From NCBI GenBank assembly GCA_963920575.1, contig OY986965.1, positions 18,306,957 to 18,370,956 of the forward strand: a DNA stretch of 64,000 nucleotides. The letters run 5' to 3'. Positions within the stretch are counted from its first letter, which is position 1. The number at the start of each line of letters is the position of its first letter. The notes under the pieces were generated by a model. It saw nothing but the letters and a program-made list of their open reading frames with translations, was not told the DNA's origin and did not search any database. Positions 21,960 to 33,122 of this stretch are shown one piece after another. A program made the position numbers and the translations under genes. This DNA is from Narthecium ossifragum. Taxonomy: Eukaryota; Streptophyta; Magnoliopsida; Dioscoreales; Nartheciaceae.

Positions 21960-22460
21960 TGCCTCGGGCACGCTGTTCACCGATGCCTCTACTCCAAACA
22001 TTGATCAAGCGCCGCGTCTCCGCCACATGCGCAAACTATTGCTGACGACTTCTCAGCATGCATGCGCTGGACGTTGCCTCATTTTACCTTTCTTGGCGTC
22101 AGTGAACTACCACGCGGGACAGGTTCGACACTGAGAGATTGATTGCCAACACGATGTCAAAGGCAAAACAAAAGTCGGTAGCAACGATTGGCACAACACC
22201 AAAGAGATTGATTGCCAACACGATAACACCAATATAAGAAGATTGTATGCAGAAGGCAGGACATACGCTCAAGCGGCGATCAACTCAACACTAAACCAAC
22301 ACATATCTGATGCTGGACATTGAAGGCTGAAGATCAATCATACAACATCAAAACAACACAGATGTAGCGCCGGACACTGAAGGCTATCTACCGAACACCA
22401 AAGACACAACACGCCTAAAGCATCGCCATAACTTAAAAGCAGTGGTCAAGCAACCATTGA
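21960..22460 (+). other. Unassigned stretch left of Tat fragments
   Basis: No coding is recognised. AGATTGATTGCCAACACGAT occurs twice (about 22133 and 22203). This may be degenerate Tat internal sequence. Confidence 0.3.
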
Positions 22461-22640
22461 CAAACTAGAAGAAATTAATCTAGGGGGCAGAGGACGATCC
22501 TTGGACGAGAAGAACCAGTTTGTTCTTTTCCTTCATGAGAACCGGGACGTGTTTCCTTGGAGCTATAAAGAAATGTGAAGCTTGGATGTCTAGGGAGCAG
22601 AGGTGGATAGCCACATCGACATTGACAAGGCTTCCGAGCG
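22461..22640 (+). pseudogene. Tat pol fragment upstream of reverse transcriptase
   Basis: The frame reads FVLFLHENRDVFPWSY, which matches the conserved segment of gypsy pol just before reverse transcriptase (LL..F.DVFAWS). Stops follow. The fragment is about 40 codons and precedes gag-derived sequence, which is the wrong order. Confidence 0.6.
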
Positions 22641-22700
22641 CACAAGGTAGAATAAGGCCTCCCCAAGGGGAAAGCTGTACTCCAGACTTCGGCGACGCAA

Positions 22701-23265
22701 ATGCTCAGACCAAAGGAGACTTACGAGCTGCCTCGGTCTAGAGACCTCTCGTCCGATCCCACGCGACGGCGAGTGAAGACCCTCAAGGAGAGGATTGAAA
22801 ATGAGTATTCCTTCCCCCGAGAGGAGGTCCCTGACATCTTCAAAGGTCTGTTGGATCTTGGACTCATAGAGCTCCTGCAATCCCGGCGCCCCCACGAGGC
22901 AGACAAAGTGGACGAGCCAATATATTGCCATAACCACAAAATACTTGGGCACGCACTCCAAGACTACTTCATCCCCCAAATACAATATCTTCATGAAGGT
23001 GATGGCCCGCGAAGAAACTGAAGGGTTTATCCACCGAGTCTCGATAGATCTCCAAACCAGAAAGCCAAATGTGCCACAAAACTACATCTCGAGGGACAAC
23101 TGCTCGTGCTTCACTATCGGAGTCTTCGAAGATGATGACGGGTCCCTCTGCTTCCCAAAAGAAGAGAAGGCTGAAGTCCACAAAATCATCACCCGCTCCG
23201 GGTGCCAACTTCCCGACTCCCAACCTGCACAACCAAGAGAAGGGGGCACCCTTCAAATGAGATAA
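22701..23265 (+). pseudogene. Tat gag C-terminal fragment
   Basis: Frames 22701-23021 and 22945-23265 hold ENEYSFPREEVPDIFKGLL and PIYCHNHKILGHALQDYF, the latter resembling the CxxH...H/C knuckle region of Tat gag (YCHYHR..GH....C). A frameshift at about 22980 separates the two pieces. Confidence 0.65.
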
Positions 23266-23289
23266 AGCTTGCCAAAGCGTCTTCCAAAA

Positions 23290-23955
23290 TATAAAAGAAT
23301 ACCTCATCACCCCGCCGGTTCTCGCTTCTCTCTTCAAAGGAAAGCCCTTAATCCTCTACACGGCAACTCTGCTCGGGTCATTAGGAGCTTTACTCGTACA
23401 ATATGACGATGAAGGCAAGGAAAGAGCCCTCTACTACCTCAGCAGAACCTTAGTCGGAGCCGAGCATAATTACTCGGAGATGGAGAAGATGTGTCTGTCC
23501 TAGGTATTCGCCACTCAAAAAACTTCAGCATTACCTTTCTAGAGCACTCTGTACAACTTGTCTCCAAAGTCGACCCCCAGCGGTATATTTTAAAGAAGCT
23601 AGTTCTCTCCGGACGACTTGCAAAATGGGCTATGTTATTGTCCCAGTTCGACATAACCTACGTCACACAAAACGCTGTCAAAGGGCAAGCCTTGGCGGAT
23701 TTTCTCGCTGCTCACCCGATGGCAGATGACTCGGCCATAGAAGATGACATGCCAGATGAAGAAGTTTTCGTGCCGACATCCAACCACCCCGGGAGATGTA
23801 CTTTTATGGACCTTGTAGGCGCGCAGAAGCGGCGGCAGGGATAGTCTTTGTTACTCCAACACAAGCCATAATCCCATATTCTTTCGTGCTGACTTTAGCA
23901 TCATCCAACAACATGGCAGAATACGAAGCCCTCGTCATTGGATTGGAGAGCAGTC
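23290..23955 (+). pseudogene. Tat RT C-terminus, RNase H and second (archaeal-type) RNase H
   Basis: KEYLITPPVLASLFKGKPL starts the thumb/connection, followed by LYYLSRTLVGAEHNYSEMEK and LAKWAMLLSQFDITYV (RNase H). After a frameshift near 23820 comes AAAGIVFVTP...SNNMAEYEALVIGLE, the archaeal-type second RNase H that defines the Tat lineage. Frames break near 23500 and 23820. The reverse transcriptase palm, with its YxDD motif, is missing. Confidence 0.8.
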
Positions 23956-25530
23956 AAGCACCTCCGTCTCTGCCGATGGTAGCCCTCCTCAACACGAGCC
24001 ATCAAAGCCCAAATCTCTGTTGGAACCCCATCTTCTTCTCTGGCGAAGCCCAGCACGGCGTTGTTCCCTCTTTCCCGCTCCGTCAGGAACTCCGCATACC
24101 CGACATCAAGATCCTCCAATGCCACCACAAAGCGTCGCCCGCCGCCGCTTGCTCTATTTCCGGCTCCCGCCACCAAATCCCGATCGGGCATCTTTACCAT
24201 GACGATGCCGGCCTCCTTTCCTTCAAACCATGACCACCATAAACACGCCGTCGGCAAGAGATCATCGTGCCGGAGCTGCGGCTCTCGCTGTGCCCGATCT
24301 GTTCTGGCTCTACACCAGCAAGACATCAAACTTCCACACGCCGCCACCTCCTATGAGCTACGCCAAACTCAAGAGCTTGCCGCTAGGTTCTAAGCCTCTA
24401 CAACCAGCGCTAGAGGAAGAGGGAAAAGTCCTCAGAGTATCCGACAGTCCTCCAAAGCCCCTTGCAGTAACTATCACCCTAAGTTGCTGGTCTTCCAACA
24501 GCTAATGAATAAGCTCCAGAGCATCGGCTGGCAACTGTGGCGGTGTCTTCATGGTTTCGTCGGCATACTCTGCTTCGGTTTCATACCACATTAGGTTCGA
24601 TGGATGACTCCAACAATCAGGCCACGCTGGGATCTACTCGATCGTCTTCAAGGGTCTAAGCCCAAGCATCGTGAAGCAACCCCAGCAAGTCACTCGCAGG
24701 TTCTTTAGCATGTTCCGCTACGGCCATGGACACCAAGTCCTCCTAGAGTAATCGCAAAGCATCCACATACTACCAAACTGCTAGCTTGCCTCTTCCAAAG
24801 ATGCCAAGCTTAACAAATACCACCAATGACATCCTCCAAAAGCACAACAGATGAAAAGAAAGGCATGCAAAGAAAAAACAACGGAGCATGCAATGCAATC
24901 AAAAGGGTATGAAGGGAGAAAAGAACATGCAGAAACATGCAGCTGAAATAAAAAGAACACAAACATGGGTTGCAATTGAAGGAAAGCAAAACACATCAAG
25001 TCCTGGCAGTCAAGGAAAGCTTGTGACAAATTAAAATATAAGAACAAAAAACAAAACAAAAGGGGGGAAGGGCCTGGATGAAAGAAGGTTCCAAGCATTC
25101 GTCGACGACCTCCCGAAGCCTTGCTGCTATCTCCTCCGCCAAAAGCCGAAATCTCTCTACTGCAAGATCCCTTGAAAGGATATAATACATATGCTCAAAC
25201 CCTAGGACTATATATGTATGGGATCATGTAGATGGGATTGAGGAATCCTGCCCTGTTGGAATCATTAGCCATGTATGGTCCATATACATTTTGGCCAAAC
25301 AGTAATTGGCCATGATAGAGGGGTGTCTGCTCATCTACCCAAATTAAGCAGAAATGAAGAACGTGCACAACGGCTGCTCATGCATGTATACATAACATGG
25401 GTGAGAAAACACTATTGCTAAAAGATCCGATGAAATCCATCCCACATCAGGATCAAAGCCTCGCCGTTGTTGCCTTGCTACCGCCACCTCTGGTGCATTG
25501 CCTCCGAACAGCCATCCACGACACCAAGGC
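23956..25530 (+). other. Unassigned stretch within Tat element
   Basis: No protein family is recognised. A 148-codon frame on the minus strand (24347-23901) and several plus-strand frames overlap, so composition is the likely cause. From 24800 the sequence is A-rich. It may be filler or captured sequence, as around the GPN2 fragment. Confidence 0.35.
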
Positions 25531-25536
25531 TTCACA

Positions 25537-25910
25537 GAGCCCATCTCCCTCAAATCGATGCTTTATCCAAGAATAAACTCATCGAGAGCTATGGGAAACT
25601 GGCCTTTAACCTTGAGTTCTACATGGATGTTCAGGACTGGTCTTATTTACAGTACCATCTTGATCAAGACCCTCGTTCAGACAAATACAGAAAACTCACA
25701 AAAGAGATATATGATGTAATTGAAGACTATGGTCTAGTTGACTTCACAACCTTAGACATTCAAGATAAGGAAAGCGTTGGAAGTCTTGTGAAGCTGAATG
25801 ATAAAAGCAATAGATATATCTTTGATAGTATCCAGGGGAGTGTGGTGGAAGTTCAGCAAACCAGCAGCTGCCACACTTGATTGGGATTACTACATGAACC
25901 ACAGTCTTTC
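25537..25910 (+). pseudogene. Fragment of a GPN-loop GTPase 2 (GPN2/QQT1-like) gene
   Basis: The frame reads LPQIDALSKNKL, LIESYGKLAFNLEFY, DQDPRSDKYRKLTKE and DFTTLDIQDKESVGSLVKL, the C-terminal half of GPN-loop GTPase 2 including the LSK(x)D base-binding region (here LSKNK, so the Asp is lost). A one-base insertion near 25850 shifts the frame; FSKPAAATLDWDYY continues in the next frame. GPN GTPases help assemble and import RNA polymerase II; QQT1 is needed in plant embryos. The ~110 codons run with no intron. The fragment lies in sense in the internal region of a Tat retrotransposon, upstream of its 3' LTR, which suggests transduction of a transcript. Confidence 0.8.
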
Positions 25911-26229
25911 AAGAGAAGTATATGGAGGACATAGATTGACGTCCTTTCACGTCCTTCAAGGAAAATGGCATACACAAATACATATCATCCATGATCATGG
26001 GCACTATTCATGGATGCATACATCAAAATTGTGATTAAATAAAGACTTTCATTTTAGGAAGTGCATACTCTTCCAAAATAAAAGATCAAGATTGTCATCA
26101 ACACAAAGAATCTCGCGGTCACACATTTTATCCAAATATCTGGCACCTCACATGAGACAATATTGGTGATCAAAGAATGACACTCTTTCGAGCCCTACGA
26201 GTTCAAATTACATAACTTTCACCCGTAGG
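25911..26229 (+). other. Stretch between GPN2 fragment and polypurine tract
   Basis: No coding is recognised; the sequence is AT-rich. It may include 3' untranslated sequence of the captured transcript or Tat sequence. Confidence 0.35.
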
Positions 26230-26244
26230 TCTCGAGGGGGCATC
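26230..26244 (+). promoter_or_regulatory. Polypurine tract of Tat element
   Basis: TCTCGAGGGGGCATC directly precedes TGTTGACACC, the usual arrangement at a Tat 3' LTR. Confidence 0.75.
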
Positions 26245-28044
26245 TGTTGACACCAATTTTGACTAAGGGTAGAATTCGTAATATTTACGAAATTACCTTT
26301 GTCACATACGTACATGCCTTAGATATTTTACAAAGGCATGACAACATTCAAAAAACATACTTAAAATGCTCTATACATGCTTTCTCAACTTTGGAAATGA
26401 CAAAGGGAATTTTGGGAACTTTGACTAAATATACATGGTTAAACTCCCTAACACATCTCAATTCATCCTACATGGTTTTGACGGCATCCTATATAAACCA
26501 AACGACGTTTCGATAATTTTCACCCCCATGGGATATTTTGGATATTTTGGTCAAAATATAGACCTAAACTCCAAATAACACTCCAAATTAACCCTTTATG
26601 ATTTTGACATCATTCTACAAACATAGAGGGGTATTTTGGTAATTATAGCCTTCAGGGGTATTTTTGGAATTCTGATAAATAACACATAAATTCAGATATT
26701 TCCGAATTCTTTCATCGATCCTTAGATGGTTTTGACAGCATCCCACATAAACCTGCAAATCTAAGGTAATTTTCGAAATCGCCCATGATAAGGGTACCTT
26801 GGTCATCTGCAACTCTTAGGAGATGATTATGGCCACACATCAACCTTCGACATCCCGTCCACCTCGGGGGCATTTTCGTCCAAAATATATATCTGGACAA
26901 CACATGAGCCACAACCAAAGGGGTATTTCGGACATTTAGCCCCCATGGGTATTGTGGTAATCTTACCTCAACCCTTAGCCTTAAGGGGTATCTTGGTCAA
27001 TTCACACCCTCAGGGATATAATTGTCTGAAATCTGACCATTCCACCCTCCAAGGTATTTTCGGTACATATGACTGGTAAAAGGGTATATTTGTAAAATTC
27101 CTACAGATATCCCGCATCGGAGTAAATATTCACAAATGTCTTAAATTCGAACAAATACCCAAATAATTCGGATTTAAATAGACATGAGAAAGGAGAAATG
27201 TTCAAATCACAATAAATTTGAAAATTTGAACATCACTTTCGAATTTCAAAAAAACCTGCCATAGCTATTACATATCATATAAAAATGAGATCAGTCAAAT
27301 ATAGTTGGCTGCATACCCCATGCCATATATAAAATCAGCCATCACCAAATATGGTTGGATGCATGGCCATATATCCTTATATGAAGGATCCACATCCTTC
27401 TAAGTCAAGAGAGATCCCTTTGATCAAGGATCCACGATCTCATCCCATATAAGCACATACATTCCTCATCCCTATAAATAGAGTGGGCTGGCAAAAACAG
27501 GGGGGGAAAAAAATAAGAGAAGAGAAGGAGAGACGGCAGGCTCTCTCGGGCGCTCAAGAGAACCCGGCGCATTCTCTCCGCCGCTCCAGACTGCACCCGG
27601 CGCACTTCCTCCGTCGCTCCAACACTGACCACCGGCCCTTTCAGACGCTCAAGCAAGAGAAGACCCGACGCATCCTCTCCGTCGCTCCAGCAGTCGGCGC
27701 ATCCTCGTCATACCCAACTCAAAGGCGTCCGTCGCCCACCTTGCTCAATCCCGGGGACCTCCGTCGCCGTCCTTCACCGCCGTGCACAACTCCAAGCTCG
27801 CGGCATCGAGAGCACGTACAGCGAGATCTTCTCCGACGATGCCCTCATCCCCAACCTCGGCTGGCAAATAAAGAAAGGAAGGACTGGCTGGCAGAAAAAC
27901 AGAGAGGGAGGAGAGAAGGGAGATAGAAGAAGGCATGAGAAGAGCAGCCCGTGACCCTTTTCCGTCGCTCTAGCACCCGGCGGCTCTGTCGCCGGATCCG
28001 ATCCAAAGGTGGGGTGCGTCCGTCGCCCCTCACCGCACTTGTTC
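26245..28044 (+). repeat. Tat LTR (3'), U3 through R/U5; right end unclear
   Basis: It starts TGTTGACACC after the polypurine tract. U3 (26500-27080) has many degenerate copies of GGGGTATTTTGGTAAT. A TATA box (CTATAAATAG, 27472-27481) precedes a GC-rich R/U5 with repeats of a ~30-bp unit (ACCCGGCGCAT...CGTCGCTCCA) at 27560-27730 and 27955-27985. Open frames at 27480-28340 follow from those repeats. The LTR end is not defined because Tekay-type sequence begins by about 28045. Confidence 0.6.
27473..27480 (+). promoter_or_regulatory. TATA box of Tat LTR
   Basis: TATAAATA lies about 1.2 kb into the LTR, followed by a purine-rich leader; this is the usual spacing for a long U3. Confidence 0.6.
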
Positions 28045-28153
28045 CCTTCTCGAGGTAACTTTTGTCCTGTCTTCTAGTGTAGCTGTTTCTTTTGTTTCCG
28101 AGCCCTACCTTTATCGAATCTCGGGACGATATTTCTTTTAAGGGTATTAGGAT
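28045..28153 (+). other. 3' end of a Tekay-type internal region with polypurine tract
   Basis: CCCTACCTTTATCGAATC then CGGGACGATATTTC and TTTTAAGGGTATTAGGA, immediately before TGTAAGGACC, is the conserved junction of Tekay/Del elements. The rest of that element's internal region is missing. Confidence 0.65.
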
Positions 28154-28364
28154 GTAAGGACCCGTCCCTCTATTCAAGTGGCTCGCTGTGGACCACAAGG
28201 GTAATGTGGTAAATTGCGCCTTGTCGGTTTGTTTCACACTAGCGTGTGCACACACTATCCATGTTTGTGTTAATGTTTGGCTAGAATGATTATTGAGACC
28301 CGGGATCGAAAGATCCGGGCTTGGGCTTGAGTTCTTGCCCAAGTTTAGCTTTCATCACAAATAA

Positions 28365-29116
28365 GATCGATCTTCTTTGGCTAAGAGATCGATCTCCTTG
28401 TGCCAGAAAGCCAGCTGAGTTCGTCATGAGAGACCGATCTTCTTTTGAGAAGCAATCGATCCCTCATAGGTCAATTCGTCCGCTTATAAAGCAGACTCAG
28501 CGGATTTTCTTAAATCCTTTTGAAATCCGTGGATCTTCAGCTTAGATCTATCGATTTTTAAGGAGTTTGAGGAAGATCCAAGGCCTAGCAGCTAGGATTG
28601 AAGCTGCTATTGCTTATGTAGGGATCTTACCTACATCCTTTCGGGTTTTTGGAAGGTTTCGGGTTCATGGTTGATCTTTTGCTTAGATCTGTAGATATGC
28701 ATGTTGGTTTTCCATGATTTCACCAGTTTTGGACTCGTGGTCCCTTGATCTACCAGATCAAAGAGTTTTAGGGGGTTTGGTAGCGTTTTTCGGCGGTATT
28801 TCTCGCCATCCGGTCGCCGGAGAACCCATCCGGATCGATCCTTCTAAAGGAAGGATCGATCCCTCTGGGTTGGTCATGCTGCGCCCGATGAAGGATCGAT
28901 CCTGGGTCTTGGGTAGCATGGTTACCCTGCGTTGCGAGGAGGATCGATCTTCCTGGGAGGAAGGATCGATCTTTCTTGGCGCGACAAGAAGGGTGCCCTC
29001 TGTCTCGAGAAAGATTGAACTTCCTGGGAGGAAGGATCGATTTTCTTTAGCTCGACAGTGAGGGAAGGCTCACTGTTACTTAAAAGATCGATCTTTTCTA
29101 AGAAAAGATCGATCCT
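28365..29116. repeat. GATCGATC module array in Tekay-type LTR
   Basis: Pairs start at 28365/28387, 28432/28454, 28833/28854, 28942/28964, 29013/29035 and 29086/29107: spacings 22, 22, 21, 22, 22, 21. The spacers are self-complementary (for example TTCCTGGGAGGAAG). A TATA-like TATAAA lies at 28485, between the second and third pairs. Confidence 0.85.
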
Positions 29117-29550
29117 TTAGTAGCAAAGAGGATTTTTCATGGCTTTTGCCCACGGGGCTTGGTATGCCGGTTTTCCTTACCGCTTTATACTCTGTACATA
29201 TGTTTAAGCATGTTAGCCCTATAATAGGGGCAGTGGTGAACCGGGGGAGTGGTGACTCCCGGGATGTTTAGAATAAACGGGCGAGTAGCCCTACAGCTTT
29301 CCTTAACCTTGCATGCTGGCGTGCGTCGAGGGCTTTATCTGTGATATCTATGAGCTGTTCTTTGCGGGGCTGCTTCCCGAGGCAAGTGTTGTGGTGGACT
29401 ACTGGCAGTTGGTGGTGGTACCACTGCAGCATCTCGTAGACCTTACTTACCTGTTCACCACCCCGGGCCGGCAGGGTGCCGTGCCCAGACCTTGTTATTT
29501 ATAACATCACATACTGTTGCCTGTTTATCTGTATTACCCTGCGTGTGCGC

Positions 29551-31028
29551 TGATGTGCTGTCGCAGGGACTCAAAAATAAAACCAATACTCCTTAAGATC
29601 AATGTAGTAGTGCGAGTACGAGTCGATCCCACGAAGAGTGTTTAGCCTAGTTTTGTGCTTAGTGAACAAAGATGGGGGGTTTTAAACGTGAGAAAAACAA
29701 TAAAGAAATAATCTAAAGCGAAGAATTTAATTAAATCAAGAGAAGAAACCTTGGTCTGAGTCAACATCCACCATCGAAATCCAACAACTGATCACAGATG
29801 CAAGTATCAATCAATTCATACCATGAATATTCACCGTTCGAATTAAATTCGAATCTCTCCTCAATCATAGTTAATTAGAAACAAGCGATCGACTCAACCC
29901 TAACTACTAGACAACCTAAGACAAGCGCTGTAGATTTAATCTAGTAGCAGCATTAAGAATCGGGAGATCGATGAAGCTAAACAACACAAGCACAAGCGAT
30001 TGCACTTAATCTAGTCGAATATTCTTCCTAAGATCTAACAATCTCTGAAACGCAGTAGATCATTAAACTCTAGTTGCCTCGTAGATTAGAGGGATCAAAC
30101 AATTACGGATTTGATATCCAACCTAGCGGTAGATCGCTATGAATAATAAACTAGTAGGCCTCCTAGCAATTAAACAAGACAATCATGAATATTTAATCAC
30201 AGAAGAACATCCAATACTCAAGTATAAACTGAACAATAAAAACAAATTAGATCTCACAGTTTCATTGATTCCGAGGTTTCAGTCTCCTCGACCAAGGATT
30301 AAGATTTTGCCACGCAGGACCATCGAGAACAATCCTCAAAAGATTCCAATAAGCAAGAGAAAACCTAGGAAAAATATAAAAGAGTAGAAAGAGTCCTATT
30401 TATAGCTTTAAGTGTATCCATCCGCGGATTAGATCAAAACCATTGATTTTCTTCACTGGGAAAGTAGGATCGATCCCACTATGGGTGTCGGATCGATCTT
30501 GTGCATCAAAATCTTCAATTTTTGGCTACGCCCGAATCCGATCGATCGGACTATAGGTGTTGGATTGATCGGACTCAGTAGGATGGATAGAGGGATCGAT
30601 CGGACTGTGTACAGCTGAAATGTATCCGTTCTGTCAGGTTTCTGCATAGACGGATCGATCCTACACTAGGTGTCGGATCGATCGGACTTTCCAGAGTATT
30701 TACTGTTCTGCCATCCAGACTGCGCCATCGGTACTAAAATTGACGTCACTTCATCTAGGAAACTTGGAATCATGAACTGTAAAATTCTCAAGAAACTAGA
30801 CTTCAAGAGCTTTCCAACCATATATGGCACATCATCTTGTTCTTCATGAGCAGGTACAGTTTAATCTTTAAAGTTAATTCATATACTCTTTTTAGCTTCT
30901 TTTCGAACTTAAGGACTTCAATTGCATCCTAAATCAAAATATAAGAATAATGAGTGTATTTAGGTACCAAATAAGCACAGGTGACTAAATATTAAGGGAT
31001 AAAAATATAACATTATACATTATCATCG
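29551..31028 (-). repeat. Athila2 3' LTR
   Basis: The LTR is 1478 bp. Its plus-strand left edge reads TGATGTGCTGTCGC. The first base of the LTR (31028) has changed, giving CGATGATAATG on the minus strand. A TATA box (TATAAATA, minus strand) lies at 30397-30404. Confidence 0.9.
30468..30683. repeat. GATCGATC module array in Athila2 3' LTR
   Basis: Pairs start at 30468/30491, 30540/30563 and 30653/30676, each exactly 23 bp apart, with one unpaired copy near 30595. Spacers share CTAyrGGTGT. The array lies just upstream of the TATA box in the element's orientation. Confidence 0.88.
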
Positions 31029-31978
31029 AATTCCCCCACACTTAGCTTTTGCTCGTCCTTGGGCAAAACTAAAATTCACTCTACTCAACATATCAAGGTT
31101 GTAACGCCATCAACAAAGAACAATCAAGCTCTTCACAAAACTCATAACACGTCATGAACAAACATTTTTAGACAACTTGAAAGTCAATCTGTAAGCATTT
31201 TCACTTGAATATGGAGCATACTAAATAAGTAGACCCTCACCGAAATAAACACTCAACTCTCATGTGTTTGAAGGGTATGTATTTCACTTAAATTCATTCC
31301 AATGAAAATGATCTACCATAAGCTTACATATCTTCTCATTCTTCACCACTAGAATCACATGCATAACACAAATTATAAGGACTTCAAAAGGTTGTAATGG
31401 GGTCCAGGATTCAGGTGGGAAATATTTGGGAATATAGCTCAAAAGCCAATGGAATTAATGGAGCAAAAATGCATCAATAAGACATGTACAACCAATCACT
31501 CCATTCAACAACTTTCTTCAACTTGGCTTTAAAGTACTCAAACCATATAACATTACCACATTGGCAAAGAGATTGTTCAAAGGACTACTTTTTAACCGAA
31601 ACATGGAACAATCTTTTGCAAGAACTTTCAACTTTTGTAGAAATCATACAGAACTATTGGGAAGATTCATAAACACATTGTAACATGAGAAACAGTTTCC
31701 TCCTTCACTTTCTTTTTTTCTTTCTTTTCCTTTTTTTTTCTTTTTCAAATATAGCCATACCACAAATCCAAACACCCCCACACATGAAACTTGTACACCC
31801 ATACATATCATAATGATGATCAATGCTCCACTAGTTTTATGGCTTGGGTAACGGAAATATTCTTTTCAGGTTTAAAGCTTATAATGTGGGTTAACAATGA
31901 AGTCAATAAAACTCAAAGGGGTTTAGCAAAAGGAAAAATTTATTGCAAGGTAGGCTATTTGGCTTATGTAGCTTATAA
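31029..31978 (-). other. Athila2 polypurine tract and 3' noncoding region
   Basis: On the minus strand AAGTGTGGGGGAATTC abuts the LTR (about 31029-31044). The rest has no supported coding; it is AT-rich with T-runs at 31700-31745. It continues beyond the copia insertion at 34794. Confidence 0.65.
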
Positions 31979-31983
31979 CAAAG

Positions 31984-32774
31984 TGTTAGGAAATCCGGTG
32001 GGGATCACACCAAGATGGGAGAGCACCAAAATAGAACTAGGAGGAGAGACACTAGATTTAACGTGGAAAACCTTCCGGCAAATCACCGCAAAGGAAAAAC
32101 CACGGGAAGAGAGAAAACTTCAATATATGAGGAGATTTACAAGACTTGATCTCTCAACTCTCACATACAAATCTCTCTCAACCCTCCCAAATACATTCAC
32201 TCTAGAATGCCCTACTTTTTATCAAGCCCTCTTGCTTTCTCTCAAGCCCTCTTACTTTCTCTCAAACCCTCTTGCTTTCTCTCAAGCCCTCTTGCTTTCT
32301 CTCAAGCCCTAAGACCTCTCTCTAGGCCTCCAAGATGAGAACCAACGTTCTGTAAATTAGGGTTACACACAACCCTATTTATATCTACTAATTAACCCAC
32401 ACTCGGATTAATCTGGACCCTTAAATCTTTCCCAGATTCCGCAAAGGATCGATCTTCTTGAATGAAAGGATCGATCCTTTCATTCAGTAGAAAAGACCGC
32501 CCCGAAGAGGATCGATCCTTTTGAGGGTAAGGATCGATCATCCAAAACACACTCCCTGTCATGGAAAAAATCGCCTGGGAGGATCAATCCTTATAGAGCA
32601 GAGGATCGATCCTTTCCATCCCAGCTTTCTATCGTGGGAAGAGGATCGATCCTTTCCAAGCAAAGGATCGATCCTTTGCTTCCTGCACCTTTGTTTTTCC
32701 AGCATCGCGCGTCCTCGTCGCTTCTTGTCGACGTCTCTTGTCAACGTCTCTCATGGGGAGGGATTTTCCCAACA
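31984..32774 (-). repeat. 3' LTR of gag-only copia element
   Basis: It has four copies of a 20-bp unit (CTCAAGCCCTCTTGCTTTCT) at about 32219-32300, a TATA box (TATAAATA on minus, 32376-32383) and a GATCGATC array at 32447-32673. Confidence 0.9.
32447..32673. repeat. GATCGATC module array in copia 3' LTR
   Basis: Four pairs start at 32447/32469, 32510/32532, 32582/32604 and 32644/32666, every one exactly 22 bp apart. Typical context is AAAGGATCGATCCTTT. The array is upstream of the TATA box in the element's orientation. Confidence 0.9.
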
Positions 32775-32788
32775 AGCTCCCCCTCCCG
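32775..32788 (-). promoter_or_regulatory. Polypurine tract of gag-only copia element
   Basis: On the minus strand CGGGAGGGGGAGCT abuts the 3' LTR. Confidence 0.8.
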
Positions 32789-33122
32789 ACTCATGAGAGG
32801 CGAAAAACCCTGTCGAGCTCTTACTAGCTCGGACTTTGCAACCCGTCGTGCCCCATTCAAGCCACTGTGCCTCGTGACTCAGCCTCCACATCGAGAAACA
32901 ATCTTCACTGTTGAAACTCGGACTTTGCACCTCCTCTTGTGCTGCACTTTTTCAAGTCATTGCACCTCATGACTCTGAAGACTCCATCAACCCCATCGAA
33001 CTCTTGATGTCGCAATCAAGACTCGGACCTCCATACACTCTGTCGTGCCACCATATGAGCCATCATACCACATGACTCGGCCTTTTTGATCGCTTCGACC
33101 GATCGGAACCCCCATCGTTCCT
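32789..33122 (-). other. Noncoding stretch between copia gag and polypurine tract
   Basis: There is no open frame of note. The sequence is C-rich, with repeated phrases built on CTCGGACTTTGCA and CATGACTC. This is where pol would start in an autonomous copia element. Confidence 0.5.

Larger units (their letters stand above)
21960..26244 (+). mobile_element. Decayed Tat-lineage Ty3/gypsy internal region
   Basis: Fragments of gag and pol with the two-RNase-H arrangement of the Tat lineage lie at 22461-23955. A polypurine tract and LTR start follow at 26230-26245. The order of fragments is shuffled (pol N-terminal piece, then gag end, then RT/RNase H), so the copy is rearranged as well as mutated. 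The left part is separated by Athila1a. Confidence 0.7.

Noticed and set aside
23796..24505. Frames of 91-148 codons on both strands
   Set aside because: They overlap antisense to each other with no recognisable domain. Only the first ~50 codons from 23796 belong to the Tat RNase H.
27483..28342. Protein-coding gene in the GC-rich block after 27480
   Set aside because: The frames follow the ~30-bp repeats downstream of a TATA box in an LTR and are open on both strands.
28365..29116. GATCGATC arrays as a CRISPR array or bacterial methylation sites
   Set aside because: The repeats are octamers in pairs within plant LTRs, spacers are not unique, and the DNA is clearly eukaryotic.
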